From Periweissella ghanensis (lineage in GTDB: Bacteria > Bacillota > Bacilli > Lactobacillales > Lactobacillaceae): a DNA stretch of 32,804 nucleotides. The notes under the pieces were generated by a model. That model was not told where the DNA came from. It ran no database searches and saw nothing but the letters and a program-made list of their open reading frames with translations. The position numbers and the translations under genes are program-made. Of this stretch, positions 6,439 through 14,688 are shown in pieces; position 1 is the first letter of the stretch, and every line of letters begins with the position of its first letter. The stretch covers positions 1 through 32,804 of the forward strand of contig NZ_CAKKNT010000022.1 in assembly GCF_918814755.1 (NCBI RefSeq), given 5' to 3'.

Positions 6439-7153
6439 TAAAATCGTCCTCGTAACCGGTTCAACCCGTGGCATTGGCTTGGCAACCGCGCATGCATTTG
6501 CAAAAGCTGGCGCCCAAGTTATCTTGCACGGTCGTAAACAACCGAGTGATGAGATTTTGGCCCAATTTGCTGACTATCAACACCAACCAGCGGTTTGTCT
6601 AGGTGATTTGTCTAGTGAAGAAGCCGTAGCGGAATTGTTGTCAGCCGTTAAGGAAATTGGAGTTGTTGACATTTTGGTTAATAATGCCGGAATTACTGAT
6701 GATAGCTTAGCGATGGGGATGAAACCAGCGCAATTTATGCATGTCATTCAAACAAATCTGATTGGAACTTTCAATTTGACGCAACCAATTTTCAAGCAAA
6801 TGTTGAAAAAACGGGCGGGAACAATTATTAACTTAAGTAGTGTGGTTGGGATCGGTGGAAACATTGGTCAAGCAAATTATGCCGCAAGTAAAGCCGGTAT
6901 TATCGGTTTAACTAAAACATTAGCTAAAGAAGGTGCCATGCGTGGTATCCGGGTTAATGCAATTGCACCAGGTATGATTGCAACTGATATGACAGCTGCT
7001 TTAAGTGACAAAGTACAGACAGAAATTTTAGAACAAATTCCCCTTAAACGATTTGGTGAAGCTCAAGAAATTGCCGAAACTGCTATTTTCTTAGCTCAAA
7101 ATGACTATATTACAGGTCAAACAATCGTAGTTGACGGTGGAATGATTGGATAG
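6425..7153 (+). CDS. fabG: 3-oxoacyl-ACP reductase
   Basis: FabG reduces 3-oxoacyl-ACP with NADPH. The 242-residue short-chain dehydrogenase shows the cofactor loop TGSTRGIG (11-18), NNAG (86-89) and the catalytic set Asn111, Ser139, Tyr152 and Lys156 (NYAASK). It ends ITGQTIVVDGGM as usual. The start lies inside the end of fabD (14-base overlap), behind GGGAGA. Confidence 0.95.
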   Translation: MQLTDKIVLVTGSTRGIGLATAHAFAKAGAQVILHGRKQPSDEILAQFADYQHQPAVCLGDLSSEEAVAELLSAVKEIGVVDILVNNAGITDDSLAMGMKPAQFMHVIQTNLIGTFNLTQPIFKQMLKKRAGTIINLSSVVGIGGNIGQANYAASKAGIIGLTKTLAKEGAMRGIRVNAIAPGMIATDMTAALSDKVQTEILEQIPLKRFGEAQEIAETAIFLAQNDYITGQTIVVDGGMIG

Positions 7154-7162
7154 AGGTAATAA

Positions 7163-8398
7163 ATGATGAAACGAGTTGTAATTACTGGGCTTGGAGCAGT
7201 TACTCCACTTGGAAATAGTGTTGAGGAATTTGCTGACGGTATCTTTAGTAGTAAGCTTGGATTCGGTGAAATTACTAAATTTGCTGATAACGAAACTGAA
7301 GTTAAATTTGTTGGAGAAGTTAAAGACTTTGATGCCAACCAATATGTTGGTAAAAAAGAAGCTAAGCGGATGGATTTATTTTCACAATATGCGGTTCACG
7401 CAGCCACTGAAGCGATGAACCAAAGTGGTTTGTCAGATGAAAATATTGATAGCACTCGCTTAGGAGTGATTCTTGGTTCAGGAATCGGTGGTTTGACGAC
7501 TATTCAAGAACAAGTTATTAAAATGCACGACAAAGGAATGGCCCGCGTGTCACCAATGTTTGTGCCACAATCAATCGTTAACATGGCGGCTGGGAACGTG
7601 GCGTTACGTTTTCACGCCCAAAATATCTCAACCGTTGTGGTAACTGCTTGTGCAAGTGCGACTAATGCGATTGGGGATGCTTATAACCGGATTCGTCTTG
7701 GTTATGCTGATGCCATGATTACTGGTGGATCAGAAGCGTCTGTTAACCGAATTGGGATTTCAGGGTTTGATGCTTTAAGTACATTATCACGCGCAACTGA
7801 AGTTGAAGATGCTTCAATTCCATTTGATGCCAACCGCCATGGTTTTGTCATGGGTGAAGGGGCTGGAGTCCTTGTACTTGAAGAACTTGAACATGCCCAA
7901 GCTCGTGGTGCGCAAATTTTAGGAGAAATTATTGGATTTGGTGCCACAACGGATGCCTTTCACATGACTTCTCCTGAACCCCATGGTGAAGGAGCAACCC
8001 GTGCGATGCAAGAAGCATTGCGGGATGCGAATATCCAACCAAGTGACGTTGATTACATCAATGCGCATGGTACAGCAACGGGTGCTAATGATAGTGCTGA
8101 AGCACAAGCAATTGAAAACGTATTTGGTTTAGAAAGTGGTGTGTTGACATCATCAACTAAGTCAATGACTGGTCACTTGCTTGGGGCTGCTGGTGGGATT
8201 GAAGCCGTAATTACAGCGATGAGTTTAATTAAAGGTCAATTACCAGTTAACGTAGGCTTAAAAGAAAAAGATCCTGTTGTTAACATTCCCCTTGTTGATG
8301 ATTCTAACAAGCATACTGCGGCTAAAATCGCGATTTCAAATTCATTTGGATTTGGTGGTCACAATGCCGTTATCGCAATGAAACGGTGGGATGATTAA
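7163..8398 (+). CDS. fabF: 3-oxoacyl-ACP synthase II
   Basis: FabF elongates acyl-ACP by condensation with malonyl-ACP. The 411-residue protein keeps the catalytic triad Cys163 (TACASATNAI), His302 (NAHGTATGAND) and His338 (MTGHLLGAAGG), plus Lys333 and the C-terminal NSFGFGGHN loop. It is the only long-chain condensing enzyme in this operon, so it would have to elongate both saturated and unsaturated precursors unless another copy exists elsewhere. Two ATG codons stand in tandem (7163 and 7166). AGAGGT (7152-7157) is five bases from the first and eight from the second, so initiation at 7166 is quite possible. The stop shares a base with accB. Confidence 0.95.
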   Translation: MMKRVVITGLGAVTPLGNSVEEFADGIFSSKLGFGEITKFADNETEVKFVGEVKDFDANQYVGKKEAKRMDLFSQYAVHAATEAMNQSGLSDENIDSTRLGVILGSGIGGLTTIQEQVIKMHDKGMARVSPMFVPQSIVNMAAGNVALRFHAQNISTVVVTACASATNAIGDAYNRIRLGYADAMITGGSEASVNRIGISGFDALSTLSRATEVEDASIPFDANRHGFVMGEGAGVLVLEELEHAQARGAQILGEIIGFGATTDAFHMTSPEPHGEGATRAMQEALRDANIQPSDVDYINAHGTATGANDSAEAQAIENVFGLESGVLTSSTKSMTGHLLGAAGGIEAVITAMSLIKGQLPVNVGLKEKDPVVNIPLVDDSNKHTAAKIAISNSFGFGGHNAVIAMKRWDD

Positions 8399-8853
8399 TG
8401 GAATTAGCAGATATCAAGGCATTAATTGCCGATTTTGAAGCCGGTTCAATTCGTGAGTTGAACATTGAAGATGGTGCTTTTCATTTAGCTTTAAGCAAGA
8501 ATGAACATCAAGCAGTTGTTACTTCAAGTGCTGCTCCAGTAGCTGTTGCAACACCAACCGCCGTGGCCAGTGCACCCGTTGCAGTTGCCGTGGAAACTAG
8601 TGTTGCTGAAAATGTGGAATACATTAAAGCGCCATTAGTTGGAAGTGTTTACTTACAAGCTAGTGAAGGGGTCGCTTCTTTTGTTGAAGTTGGCACTGAA
8701 GTTACTAAAGGCCAAACCGTCGCAATTATTGAAGCAATGAAAATGATGACCGAAATTAAGGCACCATTTAGTGGAAAAATTACCGACGTGTTAGTTAAAA
8801 ATGAAGAAATCGTTGAATTTGACAAGCCGTTGTTCAAAGTCGTTCGCGATTAA
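8398..8853 (+). CDS. accB: Biotin carboxyl carrier protein of acetyl-CoA carboxylase
   Basis: AccB carries the biotin that shuttles carboxyl groups between AccC and AccA/AccD. The 151-residue protein has the usual three parts: an N-terminal helical region (1-40), an A/P/V/T-rich flexible linker (about 42-68) and a C-terminal biotinyl domain with EAMKMM, in which Lys115 is biotinylated. The ATG shares a base with the fabF stop (TAATG), which couples the condensing enzyme to the carboxylase genes. Confidence 0.96.
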   Translation: MELADIKALIADFEAGSIRELNIEDGAFHLALSKNEHQAVVTSSAAPVAVATPTAVASAPVAVAVETSVAENVEYIKAPLVGSVYLQASEGVASFVEVGTEVTKGQTVAIIEAMKMMTEIKAPFSGKITDVLVKNEEIVEFDKPLFKVVRD

Positions 8854-8859
8854 AAATAT

Positions 8860-8895
8860 AATGGGGTGCTCGGTGACGATCAGCCCATTTTTTTT
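8860..8895 (+). terminator. Terminator-like hairpin inside the fab operon
   Basis: AATGGG (8860-8865) pairs with CCCATT (8884-8889), and the stem continues after one G-G mismatch with TG/CA. The loop has 12 bases, and eight T residues (8888-8895) follow directly. It lies between accB and the second fabZ, in the only sizeable gap in this half of the operon. It probably causes partial termination, or marks an attenuation or processing point. Confidence 0.6.
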
Positions 8896-8913
8896 AAAAA
8901 AGAGGAAATAAAA

Positions 8914-9351
8914 ATGTCAGAAGAAGTTATTTTAGATTCAGTTGCAATTCAAAAAATTCTCCCACACCGTTACCCAATGTTAATGATTGACCAAGTGGTT
9001 GGTCTTGAACCTGGGGTTTCTTGTACGGCAATTAAAAACGTTTCAGTTAATGAAGAAATTTTTGTTGGTCACTTCCCAGGTGATCCTGTGTTACCAGGGG
9101 CTTTTGTGATTGAAGCCCTTGCCCAAACTGGGGCGGTGGCATTACTTTCAATGCCTGAATTTGAAGGTAAAACAGCTTACTTTGGTGGAATTAAGACCGC
9201 CAAGTTCCGAAAGATGACAAAACCAGGGACACAATTGCGACTTGAAGTCACTTTAGATAAAATCCGTGGTAATATTGGACAAGGAAAAGGAATTGCCTAC
9301 ATCGGCACTAAAAAGGCTGTTGATGCAGAATTGACCTTTGTGATCGGATAA
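8914..9351 (+). CDS. fabZ: 3-hydroxyacyl-ACP dehydratase FabZ
   Basis: The second FabZ paralogue, 145 residues, in the classical position between accB and accC. It has ILPHRYPMLMID, catalytic His53 in VGHFPGDPVLPG and Glu67 in VIEALAQTG. The HRYPMLMID version and LPGAF-VIEALAQTG match ordinary FabZ better than the operon's first copy does, so this is the likely general dehydratase for saturated elongation. AGAGGA (8901-8906) is seven bases before the ATG at 8914. A longer frame from GTG 8866 would read through the internal hairpin and is rejected. Confidence 0.94.
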   Translation: MSEEVILDSVAIQKILPHRYPMLMIDQVVGLEPGVSCTAIKNVSVNEEIFVGHFPGDPVLPGAFVIEALAQTGAVALLSMPEFEGKTAYFGGIKTAKFRKMTKPGTQLRLEVTLDKIRGNIGQGKGIAYIGTKKAVDAELTFVIG

Positions 9352-9369
9352 TTTGGAAGGTATATTTGA

Positions 9370-10752
9370 ATGTTTAAAAAAGTATTGATTGCCAACCGTG
9401 GTGACATTGCCACGCGGATGGTACGCGTATTGCGAGAAATGAACATTGCGTCCGTTGCGATTTACTCAACGGCTGATGCTGATAGTTTACATGTACAGTT
9501 AGCAGATGAAGCAATCTGTGTTGGGGGTCCTAAACCAACAGATTCATACTTAAATATGAAGAACATCCTTAGTGCGGCAGTGATTACTGGTTCAGAAGCA
9601 ATTTACCCTGGGTATGGTTTCTTATCAGAAAATTCAATGTTTGCGCAAATGGTGGCGGATTTAAACTTGACGTTTATTGGTCCAAAACCTGAAACAATTG
9701 ACTTGATGGGAAATAAAGCCAATGCTCGTGAATACATGCGTGAAGCCGGTATTCCGGTGACCCCAGGTTCAAAAGGTTTTATTCACGATGCTGATGAAGC
9801 TAAAAAAGTTGCGGATGAAGTTGGTTACCCCGTTTTACTTAAAGCTGCTGCCGGTGGTGGTGGTAAGGGGATGCGGTTAATTGATGAGGCAAGTGAATTA
9901 GCACCCAAGTTTTTAGAAGCGCAAAATGAAGCTAAAAAAGCATTTGGGGATGGCGCGATGTATCTTGAAAAGGTCTTAACTGACGTTTCACACATCGAGG
10001 TCCAAATTTTACGTGATAATTTTGGCAATGCGGTTTACTTACCAGAACGAAACTGTTCATTACAACGTAACAACCAAAAAGTTCTTGAAGAAAGCCCCGC
10101 TGTGGGTATTTCACCTGAAAAACGGGCTTACCTTGGTGAATTGGCGGTTAAAGCGGCCAACGCCCTTGATTACCGTGGGACTGGCACGTTAGAATTCTTA
10201 CGTGATAACCAAGGTAATTTCTACTTTATGGAAATGAACACGCGGATTCAAGTTGAACACCCGGTTACTGAAATGGTTACGGGGCTTGATTTATTGAAGC
10301 TGCAAGTTGAAATTGCTGCTAATGAGAAGTTAACATTAACGCAAGATGATATTCAGATCAAAGGGCACGCCATTGAAGTTCGCTTAAACGCCGAACAACC
10401 CGAGTTAAACTTTGCCCCAAGTGCTGGTCCAATTGACTACCTATACTTACCAAATGGTGGTAATGGGGTGCGTATTGATACTGATTTATTTACTGGTGCT
10501 GTTGTGCAACCATTCTATGATTCAATGATTGGGAAGTTAATTGCTAGTGGTTCTGACCGTGAAGCGGCCTTAACGCGTTTACACCGGATGCTTGATGAAA
10601 TTGTCCTTGGTGGTATCAAAACTAATATCAATTTCCAAAAAGCCTTAGTCCAAGATGAACATGTTAAAACTGGGGCCGTTAATACTAAGTATTTGGAAAA
10701 TGAATTTTTACCACAATGGTTAGCTGAGGTAAGTGAACATGAAACTGTTTAA
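9370..10752 (+). CDS. accC: Biotin carboxylase of acetyl-CoA carboxylase
   Basis: AccC carboxylates the biotin on AccB using ATP and bicarbonate. The 460-residue protein has the N-terminal KKVLIANRGDIATR, YPGYGFLSEN (about 78), the ATP-grasp glycine loop KAAAGGGGKGMR (about 157) and the active-site segment EMNTRIQVEHPVTE (about 287). GGAAGG (9355-9360) lies nine bases before the ATG. Its last 14 bases overlap accD. Confidence 0.97.
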   Translation: MFKKVLIANRGDIATRMVRVLREMNIASVAIYSTADADSLHVQLADEAICVGGPKPTDSYLNMKNILSAAVITGSEAIYPGYGFLSENSMFAQMVADLNLTFIGPKPETIDLMGNKANAREYMREAGIPVTPGSKGFIHDADEAKKVADEVGYPVLLKAAAGGGGKGMRLIDEASELAPKFLEAQNEAKKAFGDGAMYLEKVLTDVSHIEVQILRDNFGNAVYLPERNCSLQRNNQKVLEESPAVGISPEKRAYLGELAVKAANALDYRGTGTLEFLRDNQGNFYFMEMNTRIQVEHPVTEMVTGLDLLKLQVEIAANEKLTLTQDDIQIKGHAIEVRLNAEQPELNFAPSAGPIDYLYLPNGGNGVRIDTDLFTGAVVQPFYDSMIGKLIASGSDREAALTRLHRMLDEIVLGGIKTNINFQKALVQDEHVKTGAVNTKYLENEFLPQWLAEVSEHETV

Positions 10753-11572
10753 TAAAGAACATGCCATTCCACAAGTTGACAGTAAGACAATCAATGATAA
10801 AATTCCTGATGGTTTGTGGATTGAGTGTCCGATTTGTCATAATGCCATTTACCGTAGTTCATTGACCGCTTTAAAAGTGTGCCCAGAATGTAATTATGGT
10901 TTTCGCTTAAAAGCACATGATCGGGTTAAATTATTGGCCTCTTCATTTACAGAAATTGATCATGATTTAGCTTTAGCCAATCCAACTTTTCCTGGGTATG
11001 CCCAAAAGCTTGAAAAAGCTAAAGCCTTGACGGATTTACATGAATCAGTTTTAACCGGGATTGCCACTATTAAAGATGCAAAAGTTGCTTTAGGGGTGAT
11101 GGATTCAAGCTTTATCATGGGTTCATTAGGTTCAATGACGGGTGAAAAAATTGTCCGCTTGTTTGAAGTTGCGTTAAAAGAAAAGTTACCAGTAATTTTA
11201 TTTACCGCTTCTGGTGGTGCACGGATGCAAGAAGGGATTAAATCCCTCATGCAAATGGCTAAAGTATCCGCAGCTGTTGCTAAACACGCCCAAGCAGGAT
11301 TGTTTTACATGACGGTCCTAACTGATCCAACAACTGGTGGGGTTATGGCTAGTTTTGCCATGCAAGCGGATGTGATTATCGCGGAACCCCATGCGTTAAT
11401 TGGATTTGCTGGTCGGCGGGTGATCGAACAAACGTTACATGAAAAATTACCGGCCGACTTCCAACGAGCTGAAATGTTACAAACATGTGGCTTCCTTGAT
11501 GCAATTGTTGCGCGTCAAGACTTACCTAATGTCATTAACATGCTCGTCAAGCAACATGGAGGTCAAGCTTAA
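10739..11572 (+). CDS. accD: Acetyl-CoA carboxylase carboxyltransferase subunit beta
   Basis: With AccA it transfers the carboxyl group from biotin to acetyl-CoA. The 277-residue protein has an N-terminal zinc ribbon (Cys30, Cys33, Cys48, Cys51) and the crotonase-type core with ASGGARMQEG and PTTGGVMASFA. The ATG at 10739 is preferred over the GTG at 10733 because GAGGT (10726-10730) is eight bases before it. It overlaps the end of accC by 14 bases and shares one base with accA. Confidence 0.96.
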   Translation: MKLFNKEHAIPQVDSKTINDKIPDGLWIECPICHNAIYRSSLTALKVCPECNYGFRLKAHDRVKLLASSFTEIDHDLALANPTFPGYAQKLEKAKALTDLHESVLTGIATIKDAKVALGVMDSSFIMGSLGSMTGEKIVRLFEVALKEKLPVILFTASGGARMQEGIKSLMQMAKVSAAVAKHAQAGLFYMTVLTDPTTGGVMASFAMQADVIIAEPHALIGFAGRRVIEQTLHEKLPADFQRAEMLQTCGFLDAIVARQDLPNVINMLVKQHGGQA

Positions 11573-12354
11573 TGAATATTTTTAAACGTGAACTAACAGC
11601 CGCTCAAACTGTTAAATTGGCCCGTGAAGACCGGTATACAGCGCGTCAATTAATTGATGGCCTTGTGACGGATTTCTTTGAACTACATGGTGATCGTCAA
11701 AGTTACGATGATCCTGCCATTATTGGTGGGATTGGCTTTTTAGATGGTACGCCAGTAACTGTGATTGCAATTGATAAAGGTGTTGAGTTTGCTGAAAAAG
11801 TTCAAAAACATAATGGTTCACCATTGCCAAGTGGGTACCGTAAAGCGCAACGCTTAATGGCCCAAGCGGCTAAATTTAATCGACCAATCATTACCTTAAT
11901 TAATACGCCAGGAGCGTATCCAGGTAAAGAAGCTGAAGAAATGGGCCAAGGGCAAGCGATTGCCGAAAGTATCTTACAAAGTATGCAATTAACAGTTCCA
12001 GTGATTGCGATTGTGTACGGTGAAGGTGGTTCTGGTGGAGCACTTGCCTTAGCAACTGCTAATGAAGTTTGGATGTTTGAACATGCAACATACTCAGTTC
12101 TTTCCCCAGAAGGATTTGCGGCCATTTTATGGAAAGACGCCAGTCGCAGTGATGAAGCTGCTGAATTACTAGGTTTAACACCCAAAGACTTGTTAGCTAA
12201 TGAAGTAATTGAAAAGGTTATTCCTGACCAAAAGCGTTTTGACCGCTTAGCAAGTGCACTACGGGCTGAATTAACGGCCACACTTACCAAGTATCAAGCG
12301 TTAGATGGCGAAGCACTTGTCGCTCATCGGATGGCTCGTTTTAGTAAGTTTTAA
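11572..12354 (+). CDS. accA: Acetyl-CoA carboxylase carboxyltransferase subunit alpha
   Basis: AccA forms the carboxyltransferase with AccD. The 260-residue protein is the short form usual in lactobacilli and streptococci, lacking much of the N-terminal extension of the enterobacterial protein. It has LINTPGAYPGKEAEE, the oxyanion glycine loop GEGGSGGALALA and YSVLSPEGFAAILWKD. GGAGG (11558-11562) is nine bases before the ATG, which shares a base with the accD stop. It is the last gene of the operon; no fabI follows, consistent with FabK serving as the reductase. No classical T-rich terminator follows, and the repeat hairpin at 12500-12537 may take that role. Confidence 0.96.
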   Translation: MNIFKRELTAAQTVKLAREDRYTARQLIDGLVTDFFELHGDRQSYDDPAIIGGIGFLDGTPVTVIAIDKGVEFAEKVQKHNGSPLPSGYRKAQRLMAQAAKFNRPIITLINTPGAYPGKEAEEMGQGQAIAESILQSMQLTVPVIAIVYGEGGSGGALALATANEVWMFEHATYSVLSPEGFAAILWKDASRSDEAAELLGLTPKDLLANEVIEKVIPDQKRFDRLASALRAELTATLTKYQALDGEALVAHRMARFSKF

Positions 12355-12417
12355 GCACTAATTGGTTACCATGTAAGATGTACTTTAGAAGCCTAATTTA
12401 TGTGTAAATATGTCGAT

Positions 12418-12548
12418 AAGGGGTTGTGACATAACGCTTTTCTGGTAGTAATTTGCTGCCAAAACGCGCTCCAGAAGTCCGATATATTCGAAATACGACA
12501 ATAACCGCCTTGAAGAAAATTCTTCAAAGCGGTTATTTAGTGTATTTC
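12418..12548 (+). repeat. Palindromic intergenic repeat, copy B
   Basis: The gap between accA and luxS (12355-12695) has no gene; most of it is this element. The core 12470-12548 matches 13226-13304 at 76 of 79 bases by eye. Its centre is an 18-bp hairpin, AATAACCGCCTTGAAGAA (12500-12517) against 12520-12537. The single C-A mismatch becomes a G-U pair when read from the - strand. To the left, an extra 45-base segment starts GGGTTGTGACATAACG and contains a second hairpin (TGGTAG/CTGCCA, 12433-12450 region). Copy C lacks this segment. The right outer arm (12549 onward) has diverged. Confidence 0.75.
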
Positions 12549-12643
12549 GGGCTCTGCTTGACAGGTAAGTAGACCGGCTATATTTTAAGGTAAACTTATC
12601 ATAATATTATTAGAATTGGTATTTCTTCGCGTTAGTTTTGTAG

Positions 12644-12687
12644 TATGATACTAATAGATTAAAAATTAATGTGAATTTTTTGGAGGG
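12644..12687 (+). promoter_or_regulatory. luxS -10 box and ribosome binding site
   Basis: TATGAT (12644-12649) is a good -10, but no convincing -35 stands 16-18 bases upstream. GGAGGG (12682-12687) is eight bases before the luxS ATG. No S-adenosylmethionine or homocysteine riboswitch fold was evident in the leader. Confidence 0.4.
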
Positions 12688-12695
12688 ATTATTTT

Positions 12696-13175
12696 ATGCC
12701 ACAAGCAAAAGTTGAAAGTTTTGAACTTGATCATACCGCAGTTAAGGCGCCATACGTCCGCAAAATTATTGTTGAAAATGGCCCAGTTGGCGATAAAATT
12801 ACTAATTTTGATTTACGCTTGGTACAACCAAATGAAGAAGCCATCGGCATGGCGGGTTTACACACAATTGAACACCTCTTGGCCGGCCTTTTACGGACGC
12901 GTTTGGAGGGTGTGATTGATTGTTCACCATTTGGTTGTCAAACAGGGTTTCACTTGATTATGTGGGGTGAACAAGATAACGAAGCAGTTGCGAAGGCTTT
13001 GAAATCTTCATTAGAAGAAATTGCCGATGTAATTACGTGGGAAGATGTCCCTGGAACCGGAATTGAAAGTTGTGGTAACTACAAAAACCACAGTCTTTTC
13101 AGTGCTAAAGAATGGGCTAAGTTGATTTTATCGCGTGGGATTTCTACTGATCCATACGAACGGAAAGTTATTTAA
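12696..13175 (+). CDS. luxS: S-ribosylhomocysteine lyase
   Basis: LuxS splits S-ribosylhomocysteine into homocysteine and DPD, the precursor of autoinducer 2, as part of the activated methyl cycle. The 159-residue protein has the metal ligands His56 and His60 in [12 protein letters not shown] and Cys126 in ESCGNY, plus catalytic Cys81 (FGCQTG) and Glu59. It is transcribed alone, with repeat copies on either side. No pfs or other methyl-cycle gene is adjacent, so detoxification versus signalling cannot be judged from context. Confidence 0.97.
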   Translation: MPQAKVESFELDHTAVKAPYVRKIIVENGPVGDKITNFDLRLVQPNEEAIGMAGLHTIEHLLAGLLRTRLEGVIDCSPFGCQTGFHLIMWGEQDNEAVAKALKSSLEEIADVITWEDVPGTGIESCGNYKNHSLFSAKEWAKLILSRGISTDPYERKVI

Positions 13176-13216
13176 ATTAACGTCAGTAAAAGCTGTAAAT
13201 GTGGTATTAACAGCAC

Positions 13217-13339
13217 AAAAAGGGTTCCAGAAGTCCGATATATTCGAAATAAGACAATAACCGCCTTGAAGAATTTTCTTCAAAGCGGTTATTTAGTGTA
13301 TTTCTCGATATCGCCCGACTTCTGTCACACTCCCTTTTT
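13217..13339. repeat. Palindromic intergenic repeat, copy C (complete dyad)
   Basis: A 123-base near-palindrome between the convergent luxS and permease genes. From outside in, AAAAAGGG (13217-13224) faces CCCTTTTT (13332-13339), and CAGAAGTC faces GACTTCTG. CGATAT plus CGAAATA face TATTTCTCGATATCG with small bulges. The centre is an 18-bp hairpin (13256-13273 with 13276-13293). The outer A5/T5 tracts make it look like a very long bidirectional terminator for both genes. Confidence 0.75.
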
Positions 13340-13353
13340 AATTAGCCAGTTAT

Positions 13354-14529
13354 TTACTTACGGTTTTTTGTTAAGTTTAATGCGACTACAAGACCGCTTA
13401 AAAGCATCCCAATCACAATTCCAATGGCTAAATTGTGTGTTTTAACAACTAATGCAATCGTAATGAGCATGATGCCAATCTCAATAAGTGTTAATTCTTG
13501 AACGGCAATTGCTTTTAATGTTGACCAATCAAAGGTAGTAAAAGCGACGGTAATCATAATCCCAATTAAGGCCCCAGTTGGGATTTGAACCATTAGCGGT
13601 TTTAGAAAAAGAATCATACATAGTAAGGCAATACTCGCCGTAAAGGTTGAGAAACGTTGGCGACCACCAGATTTAACATTAATAACGGCTTGTCCAATCA
13701 TGGCGCAACCCGCTTGCCCACCAAACCAACCAACGACCATATTTGCTAATCCTTGAGCTTTAGCCTCGCGTTGACTATCACCGGTTGTTTGTGTGAGTTG
13801 ATCAATTAAAGGTAAAGTCAACAAAGACTCGGTTAAGCCAACAATTGCAAGAGCTATTGCGGTTGGTAAAATGATTGTTAAAGTGTGAAAATTCCATGGA
13901 ACATGTGGTAACCCAGGATGCGGTAACTCAGCTGTTAGATTACCAAGATCACCAACGGTTTGTAAATGAACCGGGACAAAGAGTGTGATGATAGTCATGA
14001 CAACAATGATTATCAAAGCCGGTGGGATAACCTTAGTAATTCGTGGCAAGACATACATTAAGATAATCGTACTAATGACCATTATATATGTGGCGATATT
14101 TTGATGTGGGAGCTGCTGAAGTTGGGCAAGTAAAATTAAAATGGCAAGAGAATTGACAAAGCCTAACATGACGGGTTTTGAAATATAACGAACAACTTTG
14201 TGAATACCGATGTAACCAAGCCATAGTTGAATCAGACCGGTAAGAATGGTTGTAGCAAGCATGTATTGCATACCATGAGTTTTAACCATGCTCACTAATA
14301 CTAAGGCCATTGATCCGGCTGCCGCAGACGTCATCGCGGGGCGACCACCGGTAAATGAGGTGACCAATGCCATGATAACGGCTGCATATAGGGCATTGAT
14401 TGGATTAATACCGGCAATAATTGCAAAGCCAATCACTTCAGGAATTAAAGCAATTGCGGTTACAATGCCACCCCAAAAATCATTTTTTAAATTTGATAGC
14501 CATTCATTTTTTGAAATACTAAATAACAT
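13354..14529 (-). CDS. SulP-family membrane permease without a STAS domain
   Basis: A 391-residue, very hydrophobic protein with about 11-12 membrane segments, in the SulP/SLC26 anion transporter family. The N-terminal signature GGIVTAIALIPEVIGFAIIAGINPINALYAAVI is split here as GGIVTAIALIPEVIGFAI and AGINPINALYAAVI. Downstream, GGRPAMTSAAAGSMALV and GLTESLLTLPLIDQLT are also typical, as is GGQAGCAMIGQAVINVKSGG. The usual cytoplasmic STAS domain is absent, since the protein ends soon after the last membrane segment (NLTKNRK). The substrate cannot be told from sequence: sulfate, bicarbonate and other anions all occur in the family. The ATG at 14529 is chosen because AGGAG (14541-14537) lies seven bases before it; a longer frame adds 19 unlikely residues. 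Confidence 0.85.
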   Translation of the reverse strand: MLFSISKNEWLSNLKNDFWGGIVTAIALIPEVIGFAIIAGINPINALYAAVIMALVTSFTGGRPAMTSAAAGSMALVLVSMVKTHGMQYMLATTILTGLIQLWLGYIGIHKVVRYISKPVMLGFVNSLAILILLAQLQQLPHQNIATYIMVISTIILMYVLPRITKVIPPALIIIVVMTIITLFVPVHLQTVGDLGNLTAELPHPGLPHVPWNFHTLTIILPTAIALAIVGLTESLLTLPLIDQLTQTTGDSQREAKAQGLANMVVGWFGGQAGCAMIGQAVINVKSGGRQRFSTFTASIALLCMILFLKPLMVQIPTGALIGIMITVAFTTFDWSTLKAIAVQELTLIEIGIMLITIALVVKTHNLAIGIVIGMLLSGLVVALNLTKNRK

Positions 14530-14605
14530 GTGATAACTCCTATGTAGCGTTAGTGTTAAAGCGGTAATGGAAAAAAGCGCGCCCAAAGGTGGTTATATAG
14601 GCTAC

Positions 14606-14660
14606 AAAATACGAATATCCCGACTGAATGTAAAAATTACAGTCGGGATATTCATATTTT
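14606..14660 (-). terminator. Long bidirectional terminator between yslB and the permease gene
   Basis: GAATATCCCGACTG (14613-14626) pairs perfectly with 14640-14653. After one mismatch the stem extends through AAAATA (14606-14611) and TATTTT (14655-14660), leaving T-rich ends on both strands. It terminates yslB. The core ATCCCGACTGAAT (14617-14629) recurs in the polC terminator at 32656-32668. Confidence 0.85.
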
Positions 14661-14688
14661 ATGCTAACTATAATTTGACGTGGTAATG

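Noticed and set aside
12549-12695. A metabolite riboswitch upstream of luxS
   Set aside because: No conserved aptamer core or expression-platform terminator could be recognised in the leader.
12418-13339. The repeats at luxS as remains of an insertion sequence or a CRISPR array
   Set aside because: There is no transposase fragment, and the units are long palindromes 700 bases apart rather than short direct repeats with even spacers.
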